DNA from: Nocardioides alcanivorans
GTDB lineage: Bacteria > Actinomycetota > Actinomycetes > Propionibacteriales > Nocardioidaceae
DNA length: 64,000 nt
NCBI RefSeq assembly: GCF_021555175.1
Contig: NZ_JAKGRW010000002.1
Location: forward strand, 186,001-250,000
Direction of reading: 5' to 3'
The position numbers and the translations under genes were made by a program. Under the pieces are notes generated by a model. That model made no database searches. It was not told the origin of the DNA and was given only the letters and a program-made list of their open reading frames with translations. Positions 37,556 through 49,923 of this stretch are shown here, one piece after another (position 1 is the stretch's first letter; every line of letters begins with the position of its first letter).

Positions 37556-39159
37556 GTCCGGGCCGATGGCTGGGGCCCAGCCTGTGGCCTCAGGCGCCGG
37601 CGTCGGTGTGGCGCGATCTCCTCGCCGGACTCGTGACCGGTGCCGTCGTCATCCCCCAGGCCATGGCCTACGCCACGATCGCCGGGCTGCCCGTCGAGAT
37701 CGGCCTCTACACGTGCATGCTCCCCATGCTCGTGTATGCGCTGATGGGCGGCTCACGGACGTTGAGCATGTCCACCACCTCGACGATCGCGATCCTGACG
37801 GCGACCACGGTCGGCTCACTGCCTGACCGGACGGACGCGCAGTTGCTGCGGGCGGTCTTCACGCTGACGGTTCTCGTGGGCACATGCCTCCTCCTGATGC
37901 GGCTGTTCCGTCTCGGTTCCGTCGTGGAACAGGTCAGTCCGGCGACGATGACCGGGGTGAAGACGGGGGTGGGGCTCACCGTCGTGGCCACCCAGCTCCC
38001 GGCGCTCCTCGGAGTGTCCAGCGGGGCGGCTGATGCGGGCTTCTTCCGGACCGTCGCAGATGTGGCGCGGAAGGTGGAGAGCGCCGACGTCGGCACTGTC
38101 GCGATCTCCGTCACCGCGGTGGCCTCCCTCCTGCTTCTGCGCAGGTTCCTGCCACGGATACCTGGCCCGCTGGTCGTCGTGACCGTGGCGATCCTGGTGG
38201 TCGCGTGCACCCCGATCGAAGAGCACGGACTCGACCTGGTCGGCCGGGTGCCCACGGGCCTGCCGACGCCGTCGGTTCCCCTGTGGTCGGATGTGCTGAC
38301 CCTGCTGCCGGGGGCGCTGGCCATCGCTGTGATGGCGTTCATGGAGACGGTGATCGTGGCCCGGGCCCAGAGGCGGCGTGCCGACCCGCCCATCGATCCG
38401 CAGCGCGAACTCCTCGCCAATGGCATCGCAGCACTCGCGGGCGGGTTCTCCCAGAGCCTTCCGCCTGCGGGCGGACTCTCCCAGAGCGCTGTCAACCAGA
38501 GGGCCGGCGCGGCGTCCCAGTTGGCCGGCATCACCACGGCGGCGCTTGCCGTGCTCGTTGCGCTCTTCCTCGGTCCCGTCCTGGCTGACCTTCCCGCTGC
38601 TGTCCTCGCGTCGATGGTGCTGGTCGCGGTCGTCGGGCTGATCCGTCCCGACGAATTCACGACCCTGCTTCGGATCGATCGGGCTGAGTTCTGGGTGGCA
38701 GTCATCACCGCTGCGGCCGGCCTCACCGCAGGGCTGATCACCGCGGTGGCCGTCGGCGTCGGCCTCACGCTGGTGTTGGTGCTTCGTGAGGTCAGCCGCA
38801 GCCAAGCCCAGCCCTGGGAAGGGAACGACGTCGGGAACGAAGTGATGGCGCTCCGACTCCAGGGGACCGTGTATGCCGGGAACGCCCGCCCGACCCAGGA
38901 CGACGTGCTGGCGCGTGCGCTCAGCGAGCCGGGGCTCCGAACCGTTGTGTTGGACTGCGTTGCCGTTCGGCGGGTGACGGTCCCGCTCCTGGACACGCTT
39001 GAGGCGTTGCACGCGGACTTGGATAGCGACGGCGTCGAACTCGTCGTCGCCGCTCTTGCACCGGAGCTTCTCGACGTGGCACGTCGTTCGCCCTGGTTCG
39101 CCGGACTCGAGGCCGACGGCCACGTGAAGCCGACGGTCGAAGAGGCCGTTCGAGGTTGA
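37552..39159 (+). CDS. SulP family transporter with STAS domain (second of three)
   Basis: A 535-residue protein. The core has VVIPQAMAYATIAGLPVEIG (SulP signature), MSTTSTIAILTATTVGSLPD and SQSLPPAGGLSQSAVNQRAG. The STAS domain (about residues 430-520) contains TVVLDCVAVRRVTVPLLDTL. GTG 37552 is in a GTGA overlap with the HdeD-like gene. It is distinct from the other two SulP proteins in the window, so this is not a recent tandem duplication. Confidence 0.9.
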   Translation: MSPGRWLGPSLWPQAPASVWRDLLAGLVTGAVVIPQAMAYATIAGLPVEIGLYTCMLPMLVYALMGGSRTLSMSTTSTIAILTATTVGSLPDRTDAQLLRAVFTLTVLVGTCLLLMRLFRLGSVVEQVSPATMTGVKTGVGLTVVATQLPALLGVSSGAADAGFFRTVADVARKVESADVGTVAISVTAVASLLLLRRFLPRIPGPLVVVTVAILVVACTPIEEHGLDLVGRVPTGLPTPSVPLWSDVLTLLPGALAIAVMAFMETVIVARAQRRRADPPIDPQRELLANGIAALAGGFSQSLPPAGGLSQSAVNQRAGAASQLAGITTAALAVLVALFLGPVLADLPAAVLASMVLVAVVGLIRPDEFTTLLRIDRAEFWVAVITAAAGLTAGLITAVAVGVGLTLVLVLREVSRSQAQPWEGNDVGNEVMALRLQGTVYAGNARPTQDDVLARALSEPGLRTVVLDCVAVRRVTVPLLDTLEALHADLDSDGVELVVAALAPELLDVARRSPWFAGLEADGHVKPTVEEAVRG

Positions 39160-39172
39160 GCCCGACGCGCGC

Positions 39173-39694
39173 TCAGGCGCGATCGGGGTCAGCCGGCGGG
39201 TACTGCCGTGTCTGTTCGGGCGTTGCCTGGGACGCTTGAGCCCACTGAGCCTGTGCTTGCTGGGTTGCCTGTGCTTGAGCTCGGTCGCGTCGTGCCTGCT
39301 CGTCCAGCCGGTCGAGGTGCGCGATCCGATCAGCCAGCCAGTCGATTCCGGCGTGAACCGACCAGGCGATGATGCCGTAGACGATCATCGCGAAGATGAT
39401 CGAGGTGTCCAGAACGGCCTCGACCTGATTTCCGGTCTGCCCGAGTTCGATGGAGGTGAAGATTCCGCGGAACGGTTCCATCGCCCGATCCAGAGATCGG
39501 TATGCCCACTGGACGAAGGGCGGCCCTGGATTGGCTCCGAAGAGCAATAGGAAGAAGCCAAGGGTGAGCACGATCTCGGTCACGACGAGGTAGAGATACA
39601 CGCCGTAGCCCAGGACGCGGGCGCCGAGCAGGAGCGTGCGGCGCTGTGGGTGGACGTGCTGCGTCCCCGGGGTGGATTCGGTGGTCTGTGACAT
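39173..39694 (-). CDS. YggT-like membrane protein
   Basis: A 173-residue protein. A cytosolic N-terminus, a hydrophobic segment (YGVYLYLVVTEIVLTLGFFL), the YggT-like ANPGPPFVQWAYRSLDRAME and PFRGIFTSIEL, a second hydrophobic segment, and a Gln/Ala-rich helical tail (QATQQAQAQWAQASQATPEQ). YggT proteins are linked to osmotic shock tolerance and division, with unknown mechanism. It is second in a minus-strand pair, 54 nt after its partner. Confidence 0.72.
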   Translation of the reverse strand: MSQTTESTPGTQHVHPQRRTLLLGARVLGYGVYLYLVVTEIVLTLGFFLLLFGANPGPPFVQWAYRSLDRAMEPFRGIFTSIELGQTGNQVEAVLDTSIIFAMIVYGIIAWSVHAGIDWLADRIAHLDRLDEQARRDRAQAQATQQAQAQWAQASQATPEQTRQYPPADPDRA

Positions 39695-39748
39695 GAAGTT
39701 CCCTCTCCGGCGCCCGAGCGCCTTGTCCTGCGGTCGACCCGGCATGCA

Positions 39749-40324
39749 TCAGTGAGCTGGCTTCTTCTGGTCCTCGGCTCCCTTGGCGTCGCCCGCTTGG
39801 ACTCTCTGGCCCACCACGGTGACAGCGATCCACAGCCCCGCCAGGAGGACGGCACCCACGGTGGACTCGGGCCGCCACAGGTGGTCGGTCCCGTCGACCC
39901 CGGTCCGGCCCACGCCGGAAAGGATCAGCGCAGCTCCTGCCGCAGCCGTGCCCCAGCGGAGGAAGGTCTTCTCCCAGCGTGCGGTGAGCCAGCCGCAGAG
40001 CAGCGCCACCGCGGGCACGACCACGATCGCAGCGAGCCAGTCACGGGGTTGGTCGGCGATGATCACGAAGATCTTCGCGCCCACCACGCTTCCCACGACC
40101 ACGCCGGCGACGAAGAAGAGCGACTTGGACACGAGCAAGGCCGTCACCAAGGTGGCGAACGCCGCTGCCAGGGCGATGACCAGTGCAACCGTGGTCGAGG
40201 CATCGAAGAGTTCGGCGAGCAGCCAGCCGGTTCCGAAGCCCGCGGTGAGGACGGCCAACCGGACGGACTTGGAGCCCGCGAAGCACAGCAAGGCACCCAC
40301 CAGGATGAGGATCAGACCTGACAT
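39749..40324 (-). CDS. Polytopic membrane protein (DUF4203/TM7S3-like)
   Basis: A 191-residue protein with about seven hydrophobic segments spread along its length, beginning SGLILILVGALLCFAGSKSV and including GVVVGSVVGAKIFVIIADQP. The layout resembles the DUF4203/TMEM198-type proteins, but I am not certain of the family. It heads a two-gene operon with the YggT-like gene, driven by the minus-strand dyad promoter at 40359-40403. Confidence 0.65.
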   Translation of the reverse strand: MSGLILILVGALLCFAGSKSVRLAVLTAGFGTGWLLAELFDASTTVALVIALAAAFATLVTALLVSKSLFFVAGVVVGSVVGAKIFVIIADQPRDWLAAIVVVPAVALLCGWLTARWEKTFLRWGTAAAGAALILSGVGRTGVDGTDHLWRPESTVGAVLLAGLWIAVTVVGQRVQAGDAKGAEDQKKPAH

Positions 40325-40358
40325 GGCGCTCCTGCACTTGGCGGACCGGGACGGAACC

Positions 40359-40403
40359 AGCGTGCTCAGGCGATCAACGAAGCGCTTCCCCCGAAACCGG
40401 TGA
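40359..40403 (-). promoter_or_regulatory. LuxR-box promoter of the DUF4203/YggT operon
   Basis: On the minus strand the site reads TCACC-GGTTTC-GGGGGA (40403-40387), then 22 nt, then -10-like CACGCT (40364-40359). It lies 8 nt from the stop codon of LuxR regulator 2. Confidence 0.5.
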
Positions 40404-40411
40404 AGGGGAGG

Positions 40412-43115
40412 TCAGATGATGCCGCGCTCACGCGCTTCCCGCACCGCCGCTGCCCGACTGTTCGCGCCCAGCTTCTGGTAGATCGACCGCACGTGTGTCT
40501 TCACGGTGTTCTCACTGACGCCGCGGGCCTCGGCAATCTCGCTCAGGGTCAACATCGCCGGGAGATCGCGCAGCACGGCGAACTCCTTCTCCGTGAGGGT
40601 GTTGTTGAGGACCGCGCGGGGCCGTCGCCCCTGATGGTGCTGGGATCCGAACAGGTCCGAAACGAACTCCTCAGCGGCCCCGAAACGCCCCCGGTTGGCT
40701 CGCAGGATGGGCTCGAGATCCTCCCAGGCATCGAGGAAGGCGCGGCGGAATGCGTTCGGAGCCGCCCACTCCAACGCGGTCTCGAGGGCGTTGAAGGCCC
40801 GATGCGGGTTGTCGAGACTTGCCTCCAGCGTTGCTGCAAGGACGTGGGCCGTGACCTCGGTGGTCGGCGCATGGGAGCTGAGTTCTCCATCCAGGGCAGG
40901 ACGCAGGATCTTGAGTGCCTCACGGGTGCTTCCGCGAGCAGCCAGGATCTGGGCCCACACCGTGGCTGCCTCCGAGCTGTCGGGCAGTTGACGCTGGACG
41001 CGGTCCGCAGCCTCCTCGGCCCACCAGGTGTGCCCGGTGAGCAGACAGATGCGGACCTCCTGCGGAGTTGCCTGGCTGATGAGCGCCGGCGACACCTCTT
41101 CGGCGGCATCCGTGTCCTGCCAGATCTGATGGAAGTCCGAAACGGCGTGCACGCGGTCGGACCCTGACGCCCGCTCGAAGGAGGCGAGTGCATACATGCT
41201 GCGCACACCGGTCTCGACCTCTACGTTGTTCACCCCACCCAGGGCTTGCATCCCACGCTCGGCATAAGCGGCCTGCGCGGGGACGTCGCCGGTCTGGAAC
41301 GCGGTCCATGCGGCGAGCAGATAGGCGTAGGCGAGTCGGGGGAGTCGGCCCAACCACGCCGGTCGGCGAAGTCGATGGCCCGCTGCGCCCAGTAGAGCGA
41401 GTCCGCCCACTCGCACGCTGCACCGTGCAGACCAGACAGTTGTGCCAAGGTCTCCAGCACCCACTGGTCGTAACGCCCGGCGCGGGCGAGACCGAGGGCT
41501 TGCTCGAGGTCGCGGATCGCCCCCGATAGTCGCCACTGCGCATCCGCGAGGGCGGACGGCAACTGAGGACGAGGAGGTCGACGTCGGGATCACCGGTGGC
41601 GGGCAACTCGAGGATCGCGCTCTCGGCGAGAGCGCGTGGGACGTCACCACCGAGGATCGCCCGCTGCACGACGGCTGCTGCACGCATCGCCGTGAACCTG
41701 CTGTCTGTGGGAAAGTGCGAGTTGGCCGACAGCAGCCGGAGGAAGCCGTCGGCGGCATCCAGGTCGGAGACGTCGAGCGCGTCGAGGGCGGCGATGGTCG
41801 CAACTCGCAGATCCGTCTTCCGAGAGGCAGGACCGACGAGCGGGTGGACCTTGCCGCCCTGTCCCTGGAGGATCATGTGCAGGCCGTTGTCCCGCACCAG
41901 TTCGTGGAGCAGGTCGTCATCACCGCCGAGCGCGGCGTGTTCCAGGGCGGAGGCAGGGTCGCCGTGCTCGTCGAACCACAGCGCCGCCCGAACATGCTGC
42001 CGACGGGTCGCCTGGGCATCGTTGTCCTCCAAGGTCGCCATCAAGAAGCTGCGCAGCATGCTGTGATAGCGATGCCATGAGGCGTCCTGCGTCTGAACCA
42101 CGAGAGCGTTGGCCCGGCACAACAGGTTCAGGAGCTCACCGGCGTCCTTCCTGCCCGAGAGGTGCGCAGCCAGCTCCACCGACAACTGTTTCGGGACACA
42201 GGTGGAGAGCAGGAAGTCGAAGACGTCTGGGGGCAGATAGTTGATCACCTCCGTGAAGAGGTAGTCCGCGACGGCACGCTGGTCGCCCTCGAAGGCCGAG
42301 ATGAAGCTGGCGGGGTCTGGTGTTGCCCTCACGGAGATGGCCGCCAGGCGTAGCCCAACGGCCCAGCCCTCGGTCCGGATCACCAAGCGGGACACATCGG
42401 ACGGGGCGACGCGGCTCGTCACCTGGGCAAACAGTGCTTCGGCCTCGTTCTCCGTGAAGGCCAGGTCTGGGCCGCGAATCTCGGCGAGTGACCCCTGGAG
42501 CTTGAGTGTGTGCAGGTTGATGCTCGGCTCCGAGCGGGAGACGAGGATGACCCCCGTGGTCGGAGGGAGCTCTCCGATCAGGACACTCAGACCTGCAAGG
42601 ACGTCTGGGTGACTCAGTCTGTGGATGTCGTCGAGCACCAGCCATCGGAGCTCCGATTTTGCGACGGTCTGGGCCAGGCCAGCGACGAATCTGGGTTCGA
42701 GCCCGGAAGGTGGAAGGCTGAGCGCTTCGAACGTGGCGGCGTACCGGCCCTCGGAAGCGGCTGTCAGGGCTTGGACCACCGCAGACCAGAACTCGTAGGG
42801 CCGATCGTCGCTGTCGTCGAGTGTCAGCCACGCCACCGGCTCACCGACGGCGCTTCTCCGCCGGGCCCAGTCAGCGACCAGCATGGTCTTGCCCGACCCG
42901 GCCGGCGCGCACACCAAGGTGGCTTGATGGAGATCAGCCACGTCCTGCAGGAGGCGGGCGCGGCTCACGAAGGTGCCGGGAAGCCGTGGCGGGTGCAGGC
43001 GAGACGGTGCAACGAATACGCGCGAGCCGACCTCGCCCTCAAGCCTCACGGCCTTGAGCCTCCTCCTCCGCCGCAACCAGAAAAGGCCGCGAACCTCCCG
43101 AAATGATCGAACCAT
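40412..43115 (-). CDS. MalT-like LuxR transcriptional regulator 2, two apparent frameshifts
   Basis: About 901 residues. MalT architecture is clear: HPPRLPGTFVSRARLLQDVA, Walker A LVCAPAGSGKTMLVADWARR, Walker B WLVLDDIHRLSHPDVL, IRTEGWAVGLRLAA (sensor segment), a TPR-like middle, and C-terminal HTH LTEKEFAVLRDLPAMLTLSE plus SENTVKTHVRSIYQKLGANS. Three frames are used. A missing base near 41555-41563 (LSC/PSALADAQW) and one in the G/C run at 41338-41342 (WADSPRLAYAYLL) restore the protein. It is divergent from the giant surface-protein gene with dyad 43154-43182 between them. Confidence 0.82.
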
Positions 43116-43153
43116 CGGGGCCAGGCGACGTCAACCACCGCGCCGATCCAAGT

Positions 43154-43205
43154 GTGTCCTCACCCGCATTGGGTGAGGACACAGCGGTGATGACGCGGTC
43201 AGGTT
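43154..43205 (+). promoter_or_regulatory. LuxR-box promoter of the giant surface protein and sortase
   Basis: The most symmetric copy: 12-bp perfect arms GTGTCCTCACCC / GGGTGAGGACAC around 5 nt (43154-43182), containing TCACC-CGCATT-GGGTGA. A -10-like CAGGTT is at 43200-43205, 23 nt downstream, giving a leader of about 32 nt. The minus side (towards LuxR regulator 2) has no comparable -10 hexamer. Confidence 0.65.
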
Positions 43206-43243
43206 GGAAAGGCCGAAAGCGCCTCGGAAGTCAGGAGCACACC

Positions 43244-46200
43244 GTGACGGGTCGCCGCCACTCACGGACCAGGACCAGGTTCGCTGGCCTGGTCACGCTG
43301 TTGATGGTGGTTGGTCTCGCGGGCGTCACCTGGCCTTCGACGGCTCGCGCGGAGGATCCCGGCGCACTGCAGGTCACGAAGGGTGTGACCGGCTGGCAGG
43401 ACGGTCAGGTCGTGGAGCCCGGTGACACCTTCGTCTACACGATCACGATCACCTGCTCCAACATCGGTTCCGGCGGCTGCACCAACGCGGTGCTCGAGGA
43501 CGGCCTCCCCGACGGCATCGTCCTCGATCCCCAGAGCAGTGTGACGGTCCAAGGTGCTCCAGCAGACGTCGCGGCGGCAGACGGGCAGGTCGTCGTCACC
43601 TTCACCGCGCCCCTCTCCGACCCTGAGGACGGGCAGGGGCTGCCGGACGGTGCCTCGGTGACCGTGCTGGTGCCGGTCATGGTCGACCCCGACATCTCGC
43701 CGACGCTGGACGGTGCTGACCTCGTGAACACGGCGACGGCCGACGGGACCAACACCGAGCCGGCCAGCGACAGCTTCGTGGTCGTGCCCGACATCCCGAT
43801 CGACCTGGAGGCGACCACCGGCAAGTCGTTCACCCCAGCAAGTGCGATAGCCAGTCCGGGGACCTCGACCACGCTGACGTTGAGTGGCGGCAGCAGTTCC
43901 AACCTTCCCGTCGACGAGGTCACGATCACCGATCCGACTGACCCGGCGGCCACGCCCAATGCCTTCACCTACCTCGGCCTGTCCTCCGCAACGATCGATG
44001 TCACGATGCCGCCGGGAGCGGAACAGGTCCAGGTCGACGCCTTCGTGGACGGAGCCTGGGTGGCGGGCAGTCCGGGTGCGCCGCCAGCAACGATTCCGGG
44101 GGTGTGGATCCTGCGGAGGTCACAGGTCTGCGGATCACCTTCATCAGCACCGACGACGACGGAATTCCCTCGGGCGAGGCGGGATCGGCCGACGTAACGC
44201 TCGAGCAGCGCGACAACATCGCCGAGGCCGGCGAGGGCCCCATCGACAACCAGGTGACGGCGACCGTGGGCCTTGACTCCGACGTCTCCGCCCCGGCCAC
44301 GGCGGACGCCTCCTACGTGATCACCAGCAACGAACTGCCGGTGGACGCGACGAAGACCTTCGACCCCGACACGATCGCGGTCGGCAGCACCAGCACGGTG
44401 ACGTTGTCAGGGGTGAACGCCAGCGACCAGACCCTGGACGCCATGACGATCACCGAGCCGAGCTCGACCCCGAATCCATTCGAGAACGGGTTGACCTTCA
44501 CCGGTTGGGACGAGGCGGTCGCCTGGCCCACGGGGGCGACCGGGGCCAGCGTCACCTATGAGTTCGCCGACGGCTCCTCGACGACCCTGGATGCCACCGC
44601 GCCGGACACCTTGCCCGATCCTCCGGACGGGGCCGAGGTCGTCGGTTTCAGCGTCGAGTTCACCGGGCCGATCGTGCCGGGGGCGGAGGCGATCGTTCCG
44701 TTCGTCGTGACTGCTGACGACGACCAAGCGCTTCCCGAGGTCGAGCATCCCAACGAGATCTCCGTCGAGACCACCGCGCCGGGCGGATTCGAGGGGGACA
44801 CGACGGCCGAGGACACCCTCACGACGCTGGAGAAGCGACTCGCCGTCGACGTGGACAAGCGGATCGAGCCCGATGAGATCTTCTCCATCCCCGGGCAGCT
44901 CGTCACCGTGCTGCTCTCCGGCACGCTCGAGCCGTTCCCCGCCTCGACGACCGACGCGACCGAGATCGTCGTGCAGGACCCAGCCGACCTCGACAGCGAC
45001 ACGTGGTACGACGCCTTCGCGCCCACAACGATCTCCGAAACCCCCATCCCTGCGGACTCGACCCTGACCGTCCAGTACTGGGACGGCTCGGAGTGGGTCG
45101 ACGTGCCGGACATGGTCGACATCCCCGGCCCGCAGGTCTTCACCGGAGAGCTGCCGCCGGAGGTGAGTGAGTCCGCCGAGGGCATTCGGTTCGTCTACCA
45201 CAGCGACCAGGGGTTCCCACCCGGGACTGAGGTCAGTCCCAACATCACCTTCGAGCTGCGCCCCGAAGCTGCGGGTGAGGAGTTGACGGTGGAGGACTGC
45301 GCCTCCTCGGCCGCCAGCGGACCGGACGCTCCCCCTGCCGACGCGGTGATGGCCGACTGTCCCGTCATCGACCTGGTGCCGCCGGATCCGGGCAACGCCA
45401 ACTTCATCGACAAGGCCTGGGACGCGCCCAAGCTGGTCGGGGAGCGGACCGGCTCCGAGGCCGGGCTCACCCTGTCCTGGTCGACGAGCGGGGCCAGCCA
45501 CATCGACCAGATGTACCTCTCCGATGTTCCCGAGCCGAGCACCTCCGGTCTGGGAGACACGGTCTTCGACAGCTTCGACCTGGTGCGCATCGATCCGATC
45601 ACCCCGGCAATGGACCCTCACCTCACCTATGACCAGGTGGCGCGCGTGGAGCTCTACAGCCTGGCCGCGGATGACTGGGTCCGGGCGCCGGGCGACCCGT
45701 GCCCTGCGGCTTGCGACGGGACCTTCCCCGGCTACGTCGTCGCCGACGACGCGGTGCAGGACACGCTCGCCTTCCGCCTGGTGTTCGAGGAGAGTCCCAC
45801 GCGCGAGGACCGGATCGGGGGCGACCCGTCGGCCCCTGCCGTGGGCAGCGGGGTGGCCCGCTCCAACGGCAACGACCGCGCCATCCACCCGGTCTTCCGC
45901 ATCCGCGACGACCTGCGCTCGGACCCGGACGTGCCCGTCGTCTCCGATGCCGTCTACAACGTCGCCGGTGAGCCGAGCGAGGTCCGCAACACCGCTCGCG
46001 CCAGTGTCATCGTCGATGATGCCGTCGTCGTCGACCAGGATGCCTCCGACATCATCACCATCTCCCCGGTGCCGGTGACCGTCAGCCTCGACAAGACCTG
46101 GACGGGCGGACCGCTGGGCGTCCCACCGGCCGGCACCGAGTTCCCTGACGACTGGCCCACCGGGCGCATGACCTTGGACGCCGAGAACACGACACCACGC

Positions 46201-49200
46201 CAAGTTGACCGGCTCACGATCATCGAGCCTGCGGGACTGACTGATCCGTTCGACACGTTCAACCTCTCGGGCTTCGTCTCCATCACCGACCCGGCGACGA
46301 TCGGCGCCGATGATCTGGTCATCACCCTGCTCCTGAACGACGGGGGAAGTCTGCAGGTGAATCGCGAGGAGGCGCTGTCACTCAGCGAGTCCGAGCTCGA
46401 GGACGTCGTCCGCTTCACCGCGATGTACACGGGGCGGATCACGGAAGGCGGGCATGCGGTGCTCGTCCTCGACACGAGGCTGCGTCCGACCCATCGGTCC
46501 GATGGATCTTCGGTCGAACCCGGCAGCACCATCGACAACAGGGCGAGCGCGGTCGCGGCGGACCTGGTCAACTACCCCGGAGTCGACCCGGTCACGAGCA
46601 CCGACTCCGACACGGCAGCCATCGACCTGCAGGAGGTCGGCATCGGGGTGGAGGCCACCAAGGCCTTCGACCCCGACAGTCAGACCGAGCCCGACCGTTC
46701 CGCGGTCACCATGACCCTCACGGGCCAGCCCAGTGGCCCCTCGCGGACCCAGCAGATGGTGCTCACCGACGTGGACGCCTCCTTCTGGAACCAGTACGAC
46801 TTCGTCGACTTCGGCCCGGGCTTCCAGTTCACCGCCCCGATCGACCAGGTCCAGGTCGACGTCCTCACGGGCGGGACCTTCGAGGAGCAGGGAGGCGATG
46901 TCTCGCTCCAGGACGCCGAGTGGGTCGAGGGCGAGCCGGGCGCGTCTCTCACCCTGCCCGACGGAGTCGAACCAGAGGACGTGCAGGGCCTCCGGTTCAC
47001 CTTCACCCGCGAGGACGGTGCCATCTGGGAGAACCCGGCCACCCCGACCCAGCCCGTACCGGTGCAGGTCCAGCGCCGGGAGGAACTGCAGACCGGTGGG
47101 CCGGTGCCCAGCGACCTGGCAGGCAACGAACCGGCGCCGGGCGAGGAGAATGCGGGCGAAGCGACCAACGACCTCGCCGTGGACGTCCACGGTGCCGACC
47201 TGGTCGGCGGTGAGCCGATTCACGCAACCGACGACGACGAGGCGTCCCTGTGGTACCGGCACGCGAACAACTCGGTGGTGGTGACCAAGTCCCCGAGTGG
47301 TGCGCAACCGCCGAGCTCCACGATTCCCTACTCGATGACCTTCACCAACAACGGTGCCGTCCCGATCATCGACCCGGTGATCACCGACCGGATTCCCTCC
47401 GACGGCGACGGGCCGCTGCTCCAGCTCAATCCTGACACCGATGAGCACTACACCTACGAGCTCGACGGGGCACCACCCGAGCCGCCGACCGGCGCTCCGA
47501 TGCCCACCGATCCCGCGGAGGTGGCGGTGGACGAGACCCCGGACGTGTTGACGTTCACCTTCCCCGAAGGGACCGTTCTGGAGGTCGGCCAAACCTACAC
47601 GATCACCATCGACATGGTCTTCCGCCCGGGTCTGCCCGGCGACACCCAGGTCACCAACACGGCCGGCATCAGCGGCGAACGCCCGTGGGACCAGTGCGAG
47701 ACCACGCTCGACGAGCCGACCTCCGAGTGCCGGACCGAGACGACCGTGCATCCGACCCGCGCCGGGGCGCTCCGGGGCACCAAGGCGGTGCGGGCGGTCG
47801 ACGACGAGCTCGGCGTGCTGGACACCCGCAACACCGGTTGCGAGCCCAATGCCGATGGCTTCTTCCAGGGCGGTTGCGTGCCGGTCACCAAGCCCGGCGG
47901 GGACGAGGTGTGGCGGATGACCTTCACCAACACCGGCAACCTGCCGATGGACAAGATCTATGCCCTCGACCGCCTCCCTGCGGTGGGTGACACCGGTGCG
48001 ATCGTGGACCTGCCACGTGACTCCGCGTGGGCGCCAGGTCCGAAGTCGGTGCGGTTGGTGGGCGCCGAGCTGGGAAGCGTCAGCGAGATCCGTGTCTACT
48101 ACGACGCCGACGACGACCTCTGCGTCGCCGACCTGCAGACGCCCGACGGCTGTCCCGACGGGGAGTGGACGCTGATCGACCAGGGACTCGACCCCGCCGA
48201 GGGCTGGACGGTGGACATTCCATCCGACGCGCGGGCCCTCAAGTTCGAGATGGAGTTCGTGCAGGACATGCTGCAACCGACTGGGACGGTGCAACTCGAC
48301 CTGATCACGACGACGCCCGCCCAGTCTCCGACCGCAGGTTCCGACACCATCGCGTGGAACACCGTGGCCCAAGCGGGCGAGACCAACGACGCGGGCGCGA
48401 TCGCGCTGGCTCCGGCGTCGGAGGGCAACAAGGTGGGGGTGGCGCTGGCGACCGGGCCGCTGGAGGTCGTGAAGCTGGTCGTGGGGCCTGCGGCCGACTA
48501 TGCCCCCGACACCTTCACCCTCGAGGTCGCCTGCACCTCCGCAGGAGTGGAGGTCGACCTGGGCGACCAGGGCACGATCACGGTGGAGCCCGATGAGGTC
48601 ACCAGGATCGACGACCTGCCCTGGGGCTCGGAATGCACCGTGACGGAGGACAGCGATGCGTCCGGTGCGACGGAGTTCACCGCAACCACCGTGACCGTGG
48701 GGCGCGACGACGAGCCGGTGCGCCGGATCCGGGCCACCAACACCTATCAGGACGCCTCCCTGCTCCTGGCCAAGACAGCGAACGACTCCGCCGTCGACGA
48801 GGAAGGAAATCCGGTTTCCTACGGCCCGTTCACGTTCAGCGTCGAGTGCATCTTCTTGGGAGAGCCGGTCTACGCCGACGGCTACGGACCCGGCGAGCCG
48901 ATGGCCGCCTCGTTCGACTCCGGCGAGCAGGTCGAGTTCGACGGGTTGCCTGCGGGAGCCTCGTGCACCGCCACGGAGACCGACACAGCGGGTGCCGCCG
49001 AAACGACCTCGACGGGCTCCACCGCCGACGGCGAGGTCACCGGGGACACCGTGATCGACCTCGTTCTCACTCCCGACGGGTCCGATGGCGCGGTGACGAA
49101 CGAGGTGACCTTCGACAACGTCTTCGAGGTGGGCGCCCTAGTGATCGACAAGGTCGTCGAGGGCGACGGCGCGGAGGAGTTCGGAGCAGGCCCCTTCACC

Positions 49201-49923
49201 ATCCACCTCTCCTGCGTCGATCCGGTCGACGACCAGACCGTGTGGGACGGCGACGTCGTCCTCGGTGGGGAGAATCCGCTCACTGTCACCATCGAAGACA
49301 TGTATGCCGGCGCGGTCTGCACGGCCACGGAGACGGCGACCGGCGGTGCGACCACTTCCACCCTCTCCCCGGACGGCCCGTTCGAGATCGCGTCGGGTGA
49401 TCCGGTGACGCTGACGGCGACCAACGTCTTCGAGCTGGGCGAGGTGCAGGTGACCAAGCGGCTCGACGGAGACGGCGCGGGAGACGTGGCGAACTCCCGG
49501 ACCTTCACCGTCCAGGTCACCTGCACTCGCGACGTCGACGGGGTGAGTGAGACCGTTCCGATCCGCAACGACGGGAAGCGGGTGCTGTCCCGGACGCGCG
49601 GACTGGTGGCCACCTACGACGATCTCCCGGTCGGTGCCCGGTGCCGCGTGAGTGAGCCGGACTCCGGCGGAGCTGACGACAGCACGATCTCGCCGCCCGA
49701 GCTGACCGTGGGCGAGGATGAGGTCGCCGAGGTCGTCGTCACCAACACCTTCGGCGCGGCCGAGGACGACACCGGGGACGACACCGACGGCCCGGGTGGT
49801 CCCGAGTCGCACACCGGTGGATCCGTGGTGCAGGACCGAGACGATGTGCTTCTGCTGGCGGCACTCGCCGCCCTGCTGCTCGCGCTCGCAGCCGCCGTCA
49901 TGGTGCGCCGTCGTCGGTCATGA
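43244..49923 (+). CDS. Giant repeat surface protein with DUF11/DUF5979-type modules, one apparent frameshift
   Basis: About 2226 residues. Signal peptide (LVTLLMVVGLAGVTWPSTARA), then about six repeats of 200-260 residues that each open with a VxKTFDPD-like strand and a VTLSG strand, further DUF11-like modules (NNGAVPIIDPVITDRIPSDG), and four DUF5979-type domains with paired Cys at the C-terminus (GSECTVTED, GASCTATET, GAVCTATET). It ends ESHTGG, a hydrophobic helix and VRRRRS, a cell-wall sorting layout without canonical LPxTG. Adding one G to GGGGG at 44098-44102 joins the two frames (TIPGGVDPAEV). Start GTG 43244 follows AGGAG. The sortase gene overlaps its stop codon. Confidence 0.85.

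Noticed and set aside
44407..48372. Long minus-strand open frames opposite the giant surface protein
   Set aside because: They have no domain similarity, are full of Arg/Gly/His from GC-rich antisense reading, and mirror third-position bias of the plus-strand gene.
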